From positions 310,001-374,000 of the forward strand of contig NZ_JACXAG020000001.1 of NCBI RefSeq assembly GCF_014773435.2: a DNA stretch of 64,000 bases, written 5' to 3'. The DNA is from Polycladospora coralii. Its GTDB lineage: Bacteria; Bacillota; Bacilli; Thermoactinomycetales; Thermoactinomycetaceae. The notes under the pieces were generated by a model. That model worked only from the letters and a program-made list of their open reading frames with translations. It did not search any database and had not been told where the DNA came from. Of the stretch, positions 53,898 through 62,974 are shown one piece after another; position 1 is the stretch's first letter, and each line of letters opens with the position of its first letter. A program made the position numbers and the translations under genes.

Positions 53898-54518
53898 CTA
53901 TTGTAGCGCTTTTATATCTTGGACTATTTTATCGTAGTCAGGTTCAAGCCCATTATAAAATGTAACCACTGCCCCAGTTTGATCAATCAGATAAAATTGA
54001 GGTGGATGATTCACTAGGACCGGAATGTCTTCTGATGGCCCTGGTTGTTGCGATATACCCGCTTTAAATGCCTCTTTACCAAATTTTTGAATCTCTTCTA
54101 CTGAATACCCTGTGAGAAAATCCCAGTTTTTAAAATCGATCTGTTTTTCCTTGCCGTATGCGGCTAAAACTTCTGGTGTATCATTTTTGGGGTCAACGGA
54201 AAAGGAAACAATCTGGATATCTAACCCTTTTTCGTTCGCAGTCTCTTGCACTTTAGCCATGTTGGCTGTCATAGGTGGGCATATATTGGGACAATGTGTA
54301 AAAATGAAATCCGCAAGCCAAACTTTCCCCTTTAAATCGTCTAATGTAACTTGCTCATTATTTTGATTGGTATACGAAAAGGCTGGTACTTGCCAGTTCA
54401 ACTCAGAAACATCATTGTTCACCTTAGGATTATTTTGTTGTGTACTTTCGGTTGGTGTTTGACAAGCGGTAAGCACCACCATCACGGTGACCAACAGCAT
54501 CCCCACTCTACTCATCAT
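53898..54518 (-). CDS. SCO1/SenC copper-binding lipoprotein
   Basis: A thioredoxin-fold protein of 206 aa involved in copper delivery to cytochrome oxidase (CuA site). The start at 54518 follows AAGGAGGG. The signal peptide ends in the lipobox LTAC. The metal ligands are the two cysteines in CPNICPPM (about 78-85) and the His in VNHPPQFYLID. It is a single-gene unit. In Bacilli Sco proteins assist cytochrome caa3; the oxidase genes are not here. Confidence 0.92.
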   Translation of the reverse strand: MMSRVGMLLVTVMVVLTACQTPTESTQQNNPKVNNDVSELNWQVPAFSYTNQNNEQVTLDDLKGKVWLADFIFTHCPNICPPMTANMAKVQETANEKGLDIQIVSFSVDPKNDTPEVLAAYGKEKQIDFKNWDFLTGYSVEEIQKFGKEAFKAGISQQPGPSEDIPVLVNHPPQFYLIDQTGAVVTFYNGLEPDYDKIVQDIKALQ

Positions 54519-54636
54519 GTCCAATCCCTCCTTATTCTTATCTTGACCTTATCTAGCCTACCACAAACAGGAAGGAAAGGAGATTCACTTCACAAATTTG
54601 CAATGAAATTTAATAGCCTCGGAGGTAATGATTGAG

Positions 54637-55266
54637 TTAGGTTGCAAGTTTTCCTCTAAGCGTACGCATGACTTTTACGCCATTAGGATCTTGACTGTTT
54701 TGAATGCACGGGTCTGTTATCACTACTTCTCTAATGGTTACAGGTTGATTTTCTGTCAGCACTTGGATTTCCAATTTTTGATCCTTTCCAAATAGAAATG
54801 CTAAGTCTTCCTCAAGTCCAGTTTGTCTTGTGTTGAGAACCATTTGTTGAATTAAAATCTCATCCTGATTGTAATCGATAACATCAAGATGCGTTTGAAG
54901 CTCTATTCTAAATTGATAGGGTGTGGTAATAAATGTTCGCCTCTCATCAATATTTACTTTCCATTCCATTTTTATTGCTTTTTCACAAATTTGATCATGC
55001 TCACTTTGCTCAACCAGAAAGCCGATGTGATCAAAAATAATCTCTTTACCGAAGCCAAATGTAATATTTACAATTCCTTTTCTCATCTCAATAATACGAA
55101 ATAGGATTTCTTTGTCTCTGATATCATCCCAAGTAAGGGGTGGGTTAAATGTCACAAAATCTCCCTTATACTTCCCAATCCTTAAATGCGTTTTAAAGCC
55201 TTGACTAGCATAATATCGTTCTGTTTCTTCTAACAAAGGCGTCCAAAAATGATAGTGAAATAGCAT
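54637..55266 (-). CDS. Hypothetical protein with possible VOC/glyoxalase-like fold
   Basis: A 209 aa soluble protein without a signal peptide. Start is ATG at 55264-55266 after GAGGAGGAG. The first half (WTPLLEETERYYASQGFKT, then IIFDHIGFLVEQ and a parallel stretch with WKVN...RRTFITTPYQFRIEL) resembles the paired beta-alpha-beta units of VOC proteins, with a single His in DHIGF, but metal ligands are not complete. The C-terminal part (about 130-209) is less structured-looking. I do not recognise a named family. It lies between sco1 and murC. Confidence 0.6.
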   Translation of the reverse strand: MLFHYHFWTPLLEETERYYASQGFKTHLRIGKYKGDFVTFNPPLTWDDIRDKEILFRIIEMRKGIVNITFGFGKEIIFDHIGFLVEQSEHDQICEKAIKMEWKVNIDERRTFITTPYQFRIELQTHLDVIDYNQDEILIQQMVLNTRQTGLEEDLAFLFGKDQKLEIQVLTENQPVTIREVVITDPCIQNSQDPNGVKVMRTLRGKLAT

Positions 55267-55315
55267 ATTGCTCCTCCTCATCATGCATTCTTAGTTCTGT
55301 ATATCATCCTTTATG

Positions 55316-55347
55316 GATAAAAAAAACCCGTTCAGTTAGAACGGGTT
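55316..55347 (-). terminator. Terminator after murC
   Basis: AACCCGTTC (55325-55333) pairs with GAACGGGTT (55339-55347) with a 5 nt loop, and a T-run follows on the minus strand (A-run 55318-55326). Confidence 0.85.
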
Positions 55348-55352
55348 ATCGC

Positions 55353-56729
55353 TTATTCACCTTGCTTTTTTAACGCTTCTACCAATTGATAGGCTACACG
55401 CCAGATATCGCCAGCCCCCATCGTAATCACAACATCTCCTGGTTGTAGGTCTGATCGTAGATATTCGATTAATTCCTCTTTGGTTCCGATAAATCTAGCG
55501 TTATGATTACTATTTTTACGGATCAACTCTGTTAATCGTTCTGAAGAAACCCCTGGGATCGGCTTTTCACCTGGTGGTGCATAAATCGTATTAATCATAA
55601 CTTCATCCGCATCGTGAAAAGCACAACTAAATTCTTCCATCAAAAGATGCGTCCGTGAATAACGCTGCGGCTGAAATACAACTTTTACGGGCCGATTTAG
55701 TGCTTTAGCACCACTAAGTGTCGCTCTGATTTCCGTAGGATGGTGCGCATAATCATCAATCACTAAAACTTGATTCACTTCACCAATCACCTGAAAGCGA
55801 CGTTTCGAGCCCTGAAATTCATATAAGCTACTCGCAATATCCGCAAATGGCAGACCGATTTCAAGACATACGACCACAACGGCAAGTGCGTTTGAGATAT
55901 TATGTCGCCCATTTGTTTGTAGACGAACTTCTCCCAGTTTCTGCTCATCTTTCATTACCGTAAAGGAAACTTCACGGTATTTTTCTTGAATTTCAGTAGC
56001 CCTATAATCTGCTGGGTGATCAATTCCATATGTAATATAGTTGCCTCGCACTTCTTCAGCCATATCACGAACATAAGCGTCATCCCAACATAAAATCGCT
56101 GTTCCTTCTGTTCTAACTTGGCTTAAAAACTCACGGTAGGCTTTCTTTAAATTCTCAAAGTCACCGCCATAATTCTCTAAATGATCAGGTTCAATATTGG
56201 TTACAATCGCATAATGGGGGAAGTACTCCAAGAAAGTACCATCGCTTTCATCTGCTTCCGCAACCACGTATTTACTTTTTCCAGCTTTGGCATTTCCCTT
56301 CAGACCAATTACTTCTCCTCCGATAATATACGTCGGATCAGCGCCACAAATTTCCATTGTTTGAGCAATCATAGACGATGTTGTCGTCTTTCCATGTGCT
56401 CCTGCTACTGCAATTCCAATTTGATTATTTAATAAGCGTGCCAACATCTGAGAGCGATGTAATACTTCTATATCATTTGACCGAGCGGCAACAATTTCCA
56501 CATTTTCAGGATCAATGCTTGAAGAGTAAACCACAATATCGGCACCCTCAATATTTGATTGATGATGACCGATTGTAACTTGTGCTCCACGTTCCATTAA
56601 TTTTTGTACAAGTACATTCTCCGCCACATCTGAACCTGATACTTTCATTCCTAAGTCTAACAGAACGCGTGCAATTGCACTCATTCCATACCCACCAATT
56701 CCAATAAAGTGCACATGTTTTTTGTCCAC
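55353..56729 (-). CDS. murC: UDP-N-acetylmuramate--L-alanine ligase
   Basis: Adds the first amino acid of the peptidoglycan stem peptide. The 458 aa protein has the N-terminal UDP-binding stretch HFIGIGGYGMSAIA (about 7-20), the ATP site GAHGKTTTSSM (about 110), and the C-terminal Mur ligase domain with DDYAHHPTEI. Length is normal. The start appears to be GTG at 56727-56729. It stands close to folC, another ligase of the same superfamily, with a degenerate repeat in the spacer. Confidence 0.96.
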   Translation of the reverse strand: MDKKHVHFIGIGGYGMSAIARVLLDLGMKVSGSDVAENVLVQKLMERGAQVTIGHHQSNIEGADIVVYSSSIDPENVEIVAARSNDIEVLHRSQMLARLLNNQIGIAVAGAHGKTTTSSMIAQTMEICGADPTYIIGGEVIGLKGNAKAGKSKYVVAEADESDGTFLEYFPHYAIVTNIEPDHLENYGGDFENLKKAYREFLSQVRTEGTAILCWDDAYVRDMAEEVRGNYITYGIDHPADYRATEIQEKYREVSFTVMKDEQKLGEVRLQTNGRHNISNALAVVVVCLEIGLPFADIASSLYEFQGSKRRFQVIGEVNQVLVIDDYAHHPTEIRATLSGAKALNRPVKVVFQPQRYSRTHLLMEEFSCAFHDADEVMINTIYAPPGEKPIPGVSSERLTELIRKNSNHNARFIGTKEELIEYLRSDLQPGDVVITMGAGDIWRVAYQLVEALKKQGE

Positions 56730-56754
56730 CTAGGTCACAGCCTTTCTTTTTAAT

Positions 56755-56902
56755 CAAACGTTTGTAATCATCATGTATTTTACTCTTTATGCACTTTCAC
56801 CAAAACGCCCTTTCGGTCAGACAAGGTGTTCCAAGTTTTGACTACGAGGCATTTCCGCATAAAACACACTTCCTCATTTGGGCGAATCGACACAACTGAT
56901 CC
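56755..56902 (+). repeat. Degenerate copy of the MITE-like repeat
   Basis: The order of motifs matches the element at 10550-10769: ATGTATTTTACTC, ATGCACTTTC, CAAAAC (56801-56806) and GTTTTG (56835-56840) as hairpin arms, CGGTCAGACAAGG as loop, GGCATTTCCGC, ACACTTCCT and the end AATCGACACAACT. About 70 bases are lost compared with the full element. It fills most of the murC-folC spacer. Confidence 0.7.
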
Positions 56903-56910
56903 AAGTCCCT

Positions 56911-58239
56911 TTATGCTGTAGAATACCGTTTTAAATGTTGTCGTATTTCAGATACGAAATATAATGAACCCGTACATAAAATTAAGTCGTTTTCGTCTGC
57001 TCGATTCATGGCTTCTTGTAAGGCTTTAACAGGTTGATTCACGATTGAAATCTGATCTTTATGTATGAGGGACGACATACGATCCGCTAAGCCTGTACTG
57101 GACAGAGAGCGCTCCATTCCGGTCACTTCAGTAGCAATGACAAAATCAATGAGTGGTTTCATTGGCGTGAGGATATGTTCAATGTCTTTATCGGCCATCA
57201 TAGCGATTACCAAATATAAACGATTATAATGATACAATTCTGCTATCGTTTGGCTAAGCGCCTGAAATCCAGTTAGATTATGTGCACCGTCAAGTAGAAC
57301 AATCGGACGAGTAGCTATTTTCTCTAAACGTGCAGGCCAAACCGATTTGGTTAATCCGTTCTTAATATCTACATCATCAATTATCGTAGCATATTGTAAA
57401 CGCAGAATCTCAAGGGTCATCAGTGCAGTACCCGCATTATCAAGTTGATGTTTTCCGACAAGAGGTATAAACAAGTCTGGGAGTGAGCGGTACACGGAAT
57501 GAAAATCAAACATTTGTCCATCACCAGACTCTTTCGTCACATTTATATTATACGCTTGATCGATTACATATAGGTTACTTTTCTTTTGTTTCGATTTTTT
57601 TTGCACAACAGCTAAGGCTTCTGTATGATGGCTACCGCAGACGACAGGTACCCCGGCTTTAATTATGCCTGCTTTTTCAGATGCGATTTCTGAGATTGAT
57701 TCACCTAAGTAGAGCTGATGATCCCAGCCAATATGTGTGATGACCGATATTAAGGGGTGAACGACATTTGTAGCGTCTAGCCTACCACCTAGCCCAGTCT
57801 CCCAAACCACAAACCCCGGACAGGCCTCATAAGCAAAATAGACGAGTGCGATTAATGTCCAAAATTCGAATTGTGACACTGTGCCCAATGCCAAGTTTTT
57901 CATTTCTTCTATATAGGGACGTAAGTGATTAGCCCAGTAGACAAAAGAGGATTCTGAAATCGGGGTTTGATTCACTTGAATCCGCTCATTCCAGTTAACA
58001 ATAGCAGGAGAGACGAACAAACCGACAGCATACTTTGCTTCCTCCAACACAGAAGCAATCATCTTGGCGGTTGACCCTTTCCCATTCGTCCCAGCAATAT
58101 GAATAAATTTACTACGATGTTGGGGATTTCCTAATTGTGCAAGCATCCAGTCCATACGTTCTAAGCCCGGTTTAATCTGATTAGAGCATGTTATATCCAT
58201 CCATTGAAAAACATCTGCTACAGTTTGCATCATCATCAC
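56911..58239 (-). CDS. folC: Folylpolyglutamate/dihydrofolate synthase
   Basis: Adds glutamate to folates in the cytosol. The 442 aa protein has the P-loop GTNGKGSTAKMI (about 49-60), the Mur-ligase-type WETGLGGRLDATN (about 147-159) and a C-terminal domain with LLDGAHNLTG. The start lies among four Met codons after AAAAAGG. It follows valS by 55 nt, as in B. subtilis; a short GC-rich hairpin lies in the spacer. Confidence 0.95.
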   Translation of the reverse strand: MMMMQTVADVFQWMDITCSNQIKPGLERMDWMLAQLGNPQHRSKFIHIAGTNGKGSTAKMIASVLEEAKYAVGLFVSPAIVNWNERIQVNQTPISESSFVYWANHLRPYIEEMKNLALGTVSQFEFWTLIALVYFAYEACPGFVVWETGLGGRLDATNVVHPLISVITHIGWDHQLYLGESISEIASEKAGIIKAGVPVVCGSHHTEALAVVQKKSKQKKSNLYVIDQAYNINVTKESGDGQMFDFHSVYRSLPDLFIPLVGKHQLDNAGTALMTLEILRLQYATIIDDVDIKNGLTKSVWPARLEKIATRPIVLLDGAHNLTGFQALSQTIAELYHYNRLYLVIAMMADKDIEHILTPMKPLIDFVIATEVTGMERSLSSTGLADRMSSLIHKDQISIVNQPVKALQEAMNRADENDLILCTGSLYFVSEIRQHLKRYSTA

Positions 58240-58263
58240 CTTTTTATAAACAGACGAGATCGT

Positions 58264-58287
58264 GGTAAAGGGGCGTTTAGTCGCCCC
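58264..58287 (-). terminator. Possible weak terminator between valS and folC
   Basis: GGGGCG (58270-58275) pairs with CGCCCC (58282-58287) with a 6 nt loop. On the minus strand only TTTA follows, so this may be a partial terminator or processing site. Confidence 0.4.
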
Positions 58288-58294
58288 CCTCCCA

Positions 58295-60940
58295 TTATGA
58301 TTGTATTTCTTTGAGTCGAGCTTTTACTTTTTCGCGCTTTTCTTTATATGCTTCGCCTTTTTGTCGTTCTTCTTCAACCACTGTTTCTGGCGCTTTCGCC
58401 ATAAATCCAGGGTTAGATAATTTCTTTTCTACCCGTATTACTTCAGCATCTAATTTTTTTAGTTCACGTTGCAATTTGGTAACTGTTTGTTCTAAATCAA
58501 CCAAACCGGCTAACGGCAAGAACAATTCTGCCCCTGTTATCACGGTTGTCATCGATTTCTCAGGACGAATCAAGTGTTGATCAACTAAAAATTGATCGAC
58601 ACCACATAGACGGCAAATCGCATCTTTATTTTTCAATAAGATGGTGTGCGTGGTTTCATCTGATCGTATCTGCAACGTGATCCCTTGCTTGGGAGGCACT
58701 TCCATTTCAGCGCGTATATTACGAACTGCTCGAATCAACTCAATCAAAACACCCATTTCTTGCTGCGCATCAAGTGAGGTAAATGCTTCGTTAACTTCAG
58801 GCCAAGTAGCTATTGTAATACTTTCTCCTTCAATTGGCAAATGACGCCAAATTTCTTCTGTAATAAAAGGCATCATCGGGTGGAGCAATCGCAAACACTG
58901 ATCAAGGACATGTGAAAGAACAGCTTGAGTCGTTCGCTTTTGTTCAACGTCATCTCCATATAACGGTAACTTTGCAAACTCAATATACCAATCACAGAAT
59001 GATTCCCACATAAAGTTGTATAAGATACGCCCGGCTTCACCAAATTCATAGCGATCAAATAACCGTGTCACATCTGCAATGGTCTCATTTAGACGATGTA
59101 AAATCCAGCGATCCGCTGTTGATAAATGGTTTGTCATGATCAAGTCCGCTTGGTTTACGTCCTCCAAATGCATTAAGGCAAAGCGGGCCGCATTCCAAAT
59201 TTTGTTGGCAAAGTGACGAGCTGATTCTACCCGTTCCCAACGGAAACGAAGATCATTTCCTGGGGATGAACCTGTAGCAAGCATAAAGCGCATGGCATCA
59301 GCACCATATTTTTCAATTACATCCATCGGGTCGATCCCATTATTGAGCGACTTTGACATTTTGAGTCCATTTTCATCGCGCACAAGCCCATGAATGAATA
59401 CATCATCAAATGGAATATCATTTGTAAACTCAAGCGAGGTGAAAATCATGCGTGCTACCCAGAAATTAATAATATCAAATCCGGTTACCAACACATTCGT
59501 TCGGAAAAAACGCTCAAAGTCCTCTGTATGCTCTGGCCATCCCAGTGTAGCAAAAGGCCACAAAGCTGAACTAAACCAAGTGTCTAAAACATCTTCGTCT
59601 TGCTTTAACTGTTTACAACCGCACTTCGTACAAGCGGTTGGTTCAATACGGGCCACGTTTATTTCTTGGCAATCCAGGCAATGCCATGCTGGAATTTGAT
59701 GTCCCCACCATAATTGACGTGAAATACACCAGTCACGAATATTTTCTATCCAATGCAGATAGGTTTTTTCAAAACGATCTGGAACAAAACGTACAGCATC
59801 TTTGCTTTTCTGTTGTTGAATAGCCTGCTCTGCCAAAGGCTTCATATCAACAAACCACTGCGTTGATAAATAGGGCTCAATCACTGCATCTGTCCGTTCA
59901 CTATGCCCTACGGTGTGCATATGTTCCTCAATTTCAACCAATACACCCGTTGCTTGTAGGTCAGATACGATTTGTTTGCGACACGCAAAGCGGTCTAATC
60001 CTTGATAAGACATCGCATTTTCATTCATGGTGCCTGTTTCATCCATAATTAGAATTTGAGGTAAATCATGACGTTTGCCCATTTCAAAGTCATTCGGATC
60101 GTGAGCCGGTGTAATTTTAACTGCGCCACTACCAAAGTCCGCTTCAACATAAGAATCCGCTATGATCGGAATTTTTCTACCTGTAATGGGCAGGATAACG
60201 GCTTTACCAATAAGTGCTTGATAACGTTCATCGTCAGGATGTACAGCCACAGCTGTATCACCTAGCATTGTTTCTGGACGCGTCGTCGCCACACGTATAT
60301 AACCAGATCCATCTTCTAATGGATAATTCATGTGATAAAGTGCACCTTTTTTCTCTTTATAGATGACCTCGATATCGGATAATGCCGTCCGTGCTTCTGG
60401 GTCCCAGTTAATAATATATTTCCCCCGGTAAATCAGCCCTTTTTCGTACAGGCGGATAAACACTTCCTTTACCGCATTAGACAACCCTTCATCTAAGGTA
60501 AATCTTTCTTTACTGTAATCGAGCGATAGTCCAACCTTGCTCCATTGACGTTTAATATTAGCGGCATACTGATCTTTCCATTTCCAGACCTCAGAAACGA
60601 AATTTTCACGCCCCATGTCACGACGATAAATACCTTCCTCACGCAGTTTCAATTCTACTTTGGTTTGGGTTGCAATTCCGGCATGATCCATTCCTGGGAG
60701 GTATAACGTATCATATCCCTGCATACGTTTAAAACGTATTAAAATGTCTTGTAGTGTGGTGTCAAATGCATGACCAATATGTAAATTACCTGTAACATTA
60801 GGGGGAGGAATGACAATGGTATAGGTTTCTCGATCTGGTTGTTTTCCTGATTCAAAGTAACCTCCTTCTAGCCAAAATTGGTACAAGCTTTCTTCTACTT
60901 GCTTAGGATCGTATGATGACGACATTTGTTGATTTTCCAT
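58295..60940 (-). CDS. valS: Valyl-tRNA synthetase
   Basis: Class I aminoacyl-tRNA synthetase of 881 aa. Motifs are NLHIGHAFD (HIGH, about residue 46) and [10 protein letters not shown] (KMSKS, about 525), with the CP1 editing domain between them and a C-terminal coiled coil that ends in a basic heptad stretch. The chosen ATG (60938-60940) follows AAGGAAGAG; reading upstream would run through the T-box terminator. Expression is controlled by the T-box leader. In the same order as in B. subtilis, folC follows. Confidence 0.96.
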   Translation of the reverse strand: MENQQMSSSYDPKQVEESLYQFWLEGGYFESGKQPDRETYTIVIPPPNVTGNLHIGHAFDTTLQDILIRFKRMQGYDTLYLPGMDHAGIATQTKVELKLREEGIYRRDMGRENFVSEVWKWKDQYAANIKRQWSKVGLSLDYSKERFTLDEGLSNAVKEVFIRLYEKGLIYRGKYIINWDPEARTALSDIEVIYKEKKGALYHMNYPLEDGSGYIRVATTRPETMLGDTAVAVHPDDERYQALIGKAVILPITGRKIPIIADSYVEADFGSGAVKITPAHDPNDFEMGKRHDLPQILIMDETGTMNENAMSYQGLDRFACRKQIVSDLQATGVLVEIEEHMHTVGHSERTDAVIEPYLSTQWFVDMKPLAEQAIQQQKSKDAVRFVPDRFEKTYLHWIENIRDWCISRQLWWGHQIPAWHCLDCQEINVARIEPTACTKCGCKQLKQDEDVLDTWFSSALWPFATLGWPEHTEDFERFFRTNVLVTGFDIINFWVARMIFTSLEFTNDIPFDDVFIHGLVRDENGLKMSKSLNNGIDPMDVIEKYGADAMRFMLATGSSPGNDLRFRWERVESARHFANKIWNAARFALMHLEDVNQADLIMTNHLSTADRWILHRLNETIADVTRLFDRYEFGEAGRILYNFMWESFCDWYIEFAKLPLYGDDVEQKRTTQAVLSHVLDQCLRLLHPMMPFITEEIWRHLPIEGESITIATWPEVNEAFTSLDAQQEMGVLIELIRAVRNIRAEMEVPPKQGITLQIRSDETTHTILLKNKDAICRLCGVDQFLVDQHLIRPEKSMTTVITGAELFLPLAGLVDLEQTVTKLQRELKKLDAEVIRVEKKLSNPGFMAKAPETVVEEERQKGEAYKEKREKVKARLKEIQS

Positions 60941-60961
60941 TTCTCTCTTCCTTTCCATTAT

Positions 60962-61220
60962 AAAAAACCTTCCGTCAGCAAAGGACGAAAGGTTTGTTCG
61001 CGGTACCACCTTTGTTCACAAATTAAGGCTTCCATTTGTGCACTCTTCCCAAATAACGGTTTGGTTCCGGCTCGCTTACTAGCTCTTGGCGCCTTCAGTC
61101 GAACAGCTCCTGGGTGACTTTTCTGTGATTCTCCATGAGGGATCTTCCAGCACTTGATCCCTCTCTCTGTATGGCGTACATCACATACTTTTCCCATTCC
61201 TTGCCATTTTCTACGTAAAT
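60962..61220 (-). ncRNA. T-box riboswitch of valS
   Basis: The leader of valS contains the T-box sequence AGGTGGTACCGCG (60999-61011), which pairs with the tRNA acceptor end, followed by a terminator with arms at 60965-60976 and 60984-60995 and a T-run. Upstream, Stem I has a terminal hairpin GAGGGATC/GATCCCTC with GCTG in the loop and an AGTA motif; a GTC at 61116-61118 followed by A is a good Val specifier codon. The exact 5' end is estimated. Confidence 0.9.
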
Positions 61221-61265
61221 AATTATTTTTATTATATTACAATGATTGCCTAGTAAAAGTCAAAC

Positions 61266-61424
61266 TTATTGGATACCAAAAATCGACTGAATGGTATTAT
61301 ACATTTCTTGTGGATTCGCTAAAAAAGCTAAGAGTAGGACTGTACTTAATAGCAGTACACTTAAAAAGCTCAGAAACATAACACTGCGATAGGTTTTCCG
61401 AACGACTGATTTTACCACGTTCAA
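61266..61424 (-). CDS. Small membrane protein (52 aa)
   Basis: An unlisted small gene: TTG at 61422-61424, nine bases after AAGGAG, opens a 52 aa frame ending at 61266. It encodes a basic N-terminus with two arginines and lysines, one transmembrane helix (about 17-37, rich in Leu and Ser) and a short polar tail ending FGIQ. It sits directly upstream of the valS T-box leader. The form is typical of genuine small membrane proteins, but there is no family match I can name. Confidence 0.55.
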   Translation of the reverse strand: MNVVKSVVRKTYRSVMFLSFLSVLLLSTVLLLAFLANPQEMYNTIQSIFGIQ

Positions 61425-61639
61425 TTGTACGAACTCCTTCCTTACTGTAACTCCTCAAGCATATCTCTTTTATCATATTCTTATTTTCCACTTTTGGTAC
61501 ACATCTGTCTAGTACCATTTAAGAATATTATGCCATCATCATGGATCAGTAAGTCATTTACATCTAGATAACATAATAGCAAAAAATAAATCGGATAGCG
61601 AGTCTTATATCTTTGCGAGCACATGAATTTGATTGATAT

Positions 61640-61695
61640 GAATCGTCTTATATTGACTCTTCATGTACTTTCGCCCAAACACAAATCCCAAACTT
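61640..61695 (+). repeat. Possible relic of the MITE-like repeat
   Basis: TTCATGTACTTTCGCCCAAAC in spaced form (TCATGTACTTTCG at 61660-61672, then CCCAAAC) recalls the left part of the repeat at 56755-56902. Similarity is weak. The rest of the 356 bases between the small genes at 61266 and 61781 shows nothing else I can name. Confidence 0.3.
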
Positions 61696-61780
61696 TTTTA
61701 TGTAGTTGTGCATAATATTTGACTAAAGGAAAAAGGTTTTACTCGTACCATATTTTATAAAGTGGAAGAAGGGATGTCAT

Positions 61781-61897
61781 ATGAATCAAGTGATTATGTG
61801 GGTACTATTACTTGGGCTACCCACTCAAGGTATTCATTATTGTTTACGAAAACAAATCAGCCTACTCTTAGACTGTAAAAACAGACGGATTGAGTAG
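61781..61897 (+). CDS. Possible small ORF (38 aa)
   Basis: ATG at 61781 lies eight bases after GAAGAAGGG and opens a 38-codon frame ending TAG (61895-61897), with a hydrophobic N-terminal stretch (VIMWVLLLGLP) and a basic tail. Its last part overlaps the inverted repeat that probably terminates ysxE on the other strand. It may be chance, so confidence is low. Confidence 0.3.
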   Translation: MNQVIMWVLLLGLPTQGIHYCLRKQISLLLDCKNRRIE

Positions 61898-61900
61898 GCT
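61859..61900 (-). terminator. Hairpin downstream of ysxE
   Basis: AGCCTACTC (61859-61867) pairs with GAGTAGGCT (61892-61900) around a 24 nt loop, 13 nt beyond the ysxE stop. The minus-strand tail GATTTGTTTTCG is moderately T-rich. Confidence 0.5.
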
Positions 61901-61912
61901 TTGCACATTCCA

Positions 61913-62953
61913 TTATCTTTTTAGAATTTTTTTGATTCTCGCTTTGCTCTCTGACTTAGGGGGCGTACTTTTTTTCTTAGTCGATTGCCATAATCGTCTG
62001 GCAAAATCCCACAATTGTTCAAAATGCCATAATTCTGCTTCTAGTTTATGCGTCGCATCTGCTTCTGAAGAAAAATAACTAGGTGTTTCATAATAACGAT
62101 TTGCATATTTCATTAACCGCTCCGGATAAGCCAGATACAATGCAAGTAAACGCTTTTCAGTTCCTTGTAATTTGTTTTTTTCTTCATAAGCTTCTAAAAT
62201 CTCACTGGGGTGTTCTTGATCCCCTTGGTCACGTATATATCTACGCATATACGTTGCTAAGTCACGTACGGGCGTATCAATACGTACATTGTCAAAGTCA
62301 ATAAACGAAAAACCATTCTCGTACGACAAGATGTTAGAAGGATGAATACGAGTATGGCATATTGTATACCGCGGTGGTTTTCCTGATGTCACATCAACGA
62401 ACTTTTCCATTCCTCGTAAAAAGAATTGATAAGGCTCTTGTAGCTGCTCATATCCCCGTAAATACACCTTGTCAAACGGTGAAGGATAATCTCGCATTTT
62501 GGCACTTTCTTGGTATAAGTCAAGTTGATCTTTTTTTAATTTCCACTCTTCTAGATCTTCTTTCCCAATTTTTGTTCGCAATTCCCTAAATTCTGATATA
62601 AGCGGTTCAGCCTCATGATGAAATTCGGCTAATCCACGCACAATGTCCGTATTGGGAAAATCAGCATCAGGCTCTTTCCAAGGTGTTGCATACCAATTCA
62701 CGGACTCTACAGATGCTACAGGTTCACCATTATGTGTGGGAATCCAAGGTAGTAAGTGTTCATACCCATTTTCTTGTAATTTTTGGAACAGACGATGCAA
62801 GACTAGTAATTTCTCACGTGAAGACCTTGACTTTTTTAAAGCATATACGCCATCTTCATTAATAATTTTACAAACATTTCCTTGAAAGGAAACTTGCTCC
62901 GGTTGCCATCCATATAAGTGAATGACCTCTGTAAGTGTGGCATCTTGTTCCAT
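61913..62953 (-). CDS. ysxE: Spore coat protein YsxE, kinase-fold
   Basis: A 346 aa protein of the CotS/YsxE group with an aminoglycoside phosphotransferase-like fold. The catalytic loop reads ICHTRIHPSNILS (about 197-209): the usual Asp of HxD is Ile-His-Pro here, while the metal site FSFIDFDNVRID is kept, so catalysis is doubtful. B. subtilis YsxE is a coat component that depends on SpoVID, and its gene follows spoVID in the same way; here the gap is 21 nt. The C-terminus is strongly basic. Confidence 0.88.
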   Translation of the reverse strand: MEQDATLTEVIHLYGWQPEQVSFQGNVCKIINEDGVYALKKSRSSREKLLVLHRLFQKLQENGYEHLLPWIPTHNGEPVASVESVNWYATPWKEPDADFPNTDIVRGLAEFHHEAEPLISEFRELRTKIGKEDLEEWKLKKDQLDLYQESAKMRDYPSPFDKVYLRGYEQLQEPYQFFLRGMEKFVDVTSGKPPRYTICHTRIHPSNILSYENGFSFIDFDNVRIDTPVRDLATYMRRYIRDQGDQEHPSEILEAYEEKNKLQGTEKRLLALYLAYPERLMKYANRYYETPSYFSSEADATHKLEAELWHFEQLWDFARRLWQSTKKKSTPPKSESKARIKKILKR

Positions 62954-62974
62954 ATCGAAACTCCTCCTTTCAAA

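Noticed and set aside
58311-60265. Several plus-strand frames of 60-101 codons
   Set aside because: All are antisense to the well-defined valS gene.
60941-61009. Upstream start for valS
   Set aside because: The added codons translate the T-box antiterminator and terminator; homologues begin after it.
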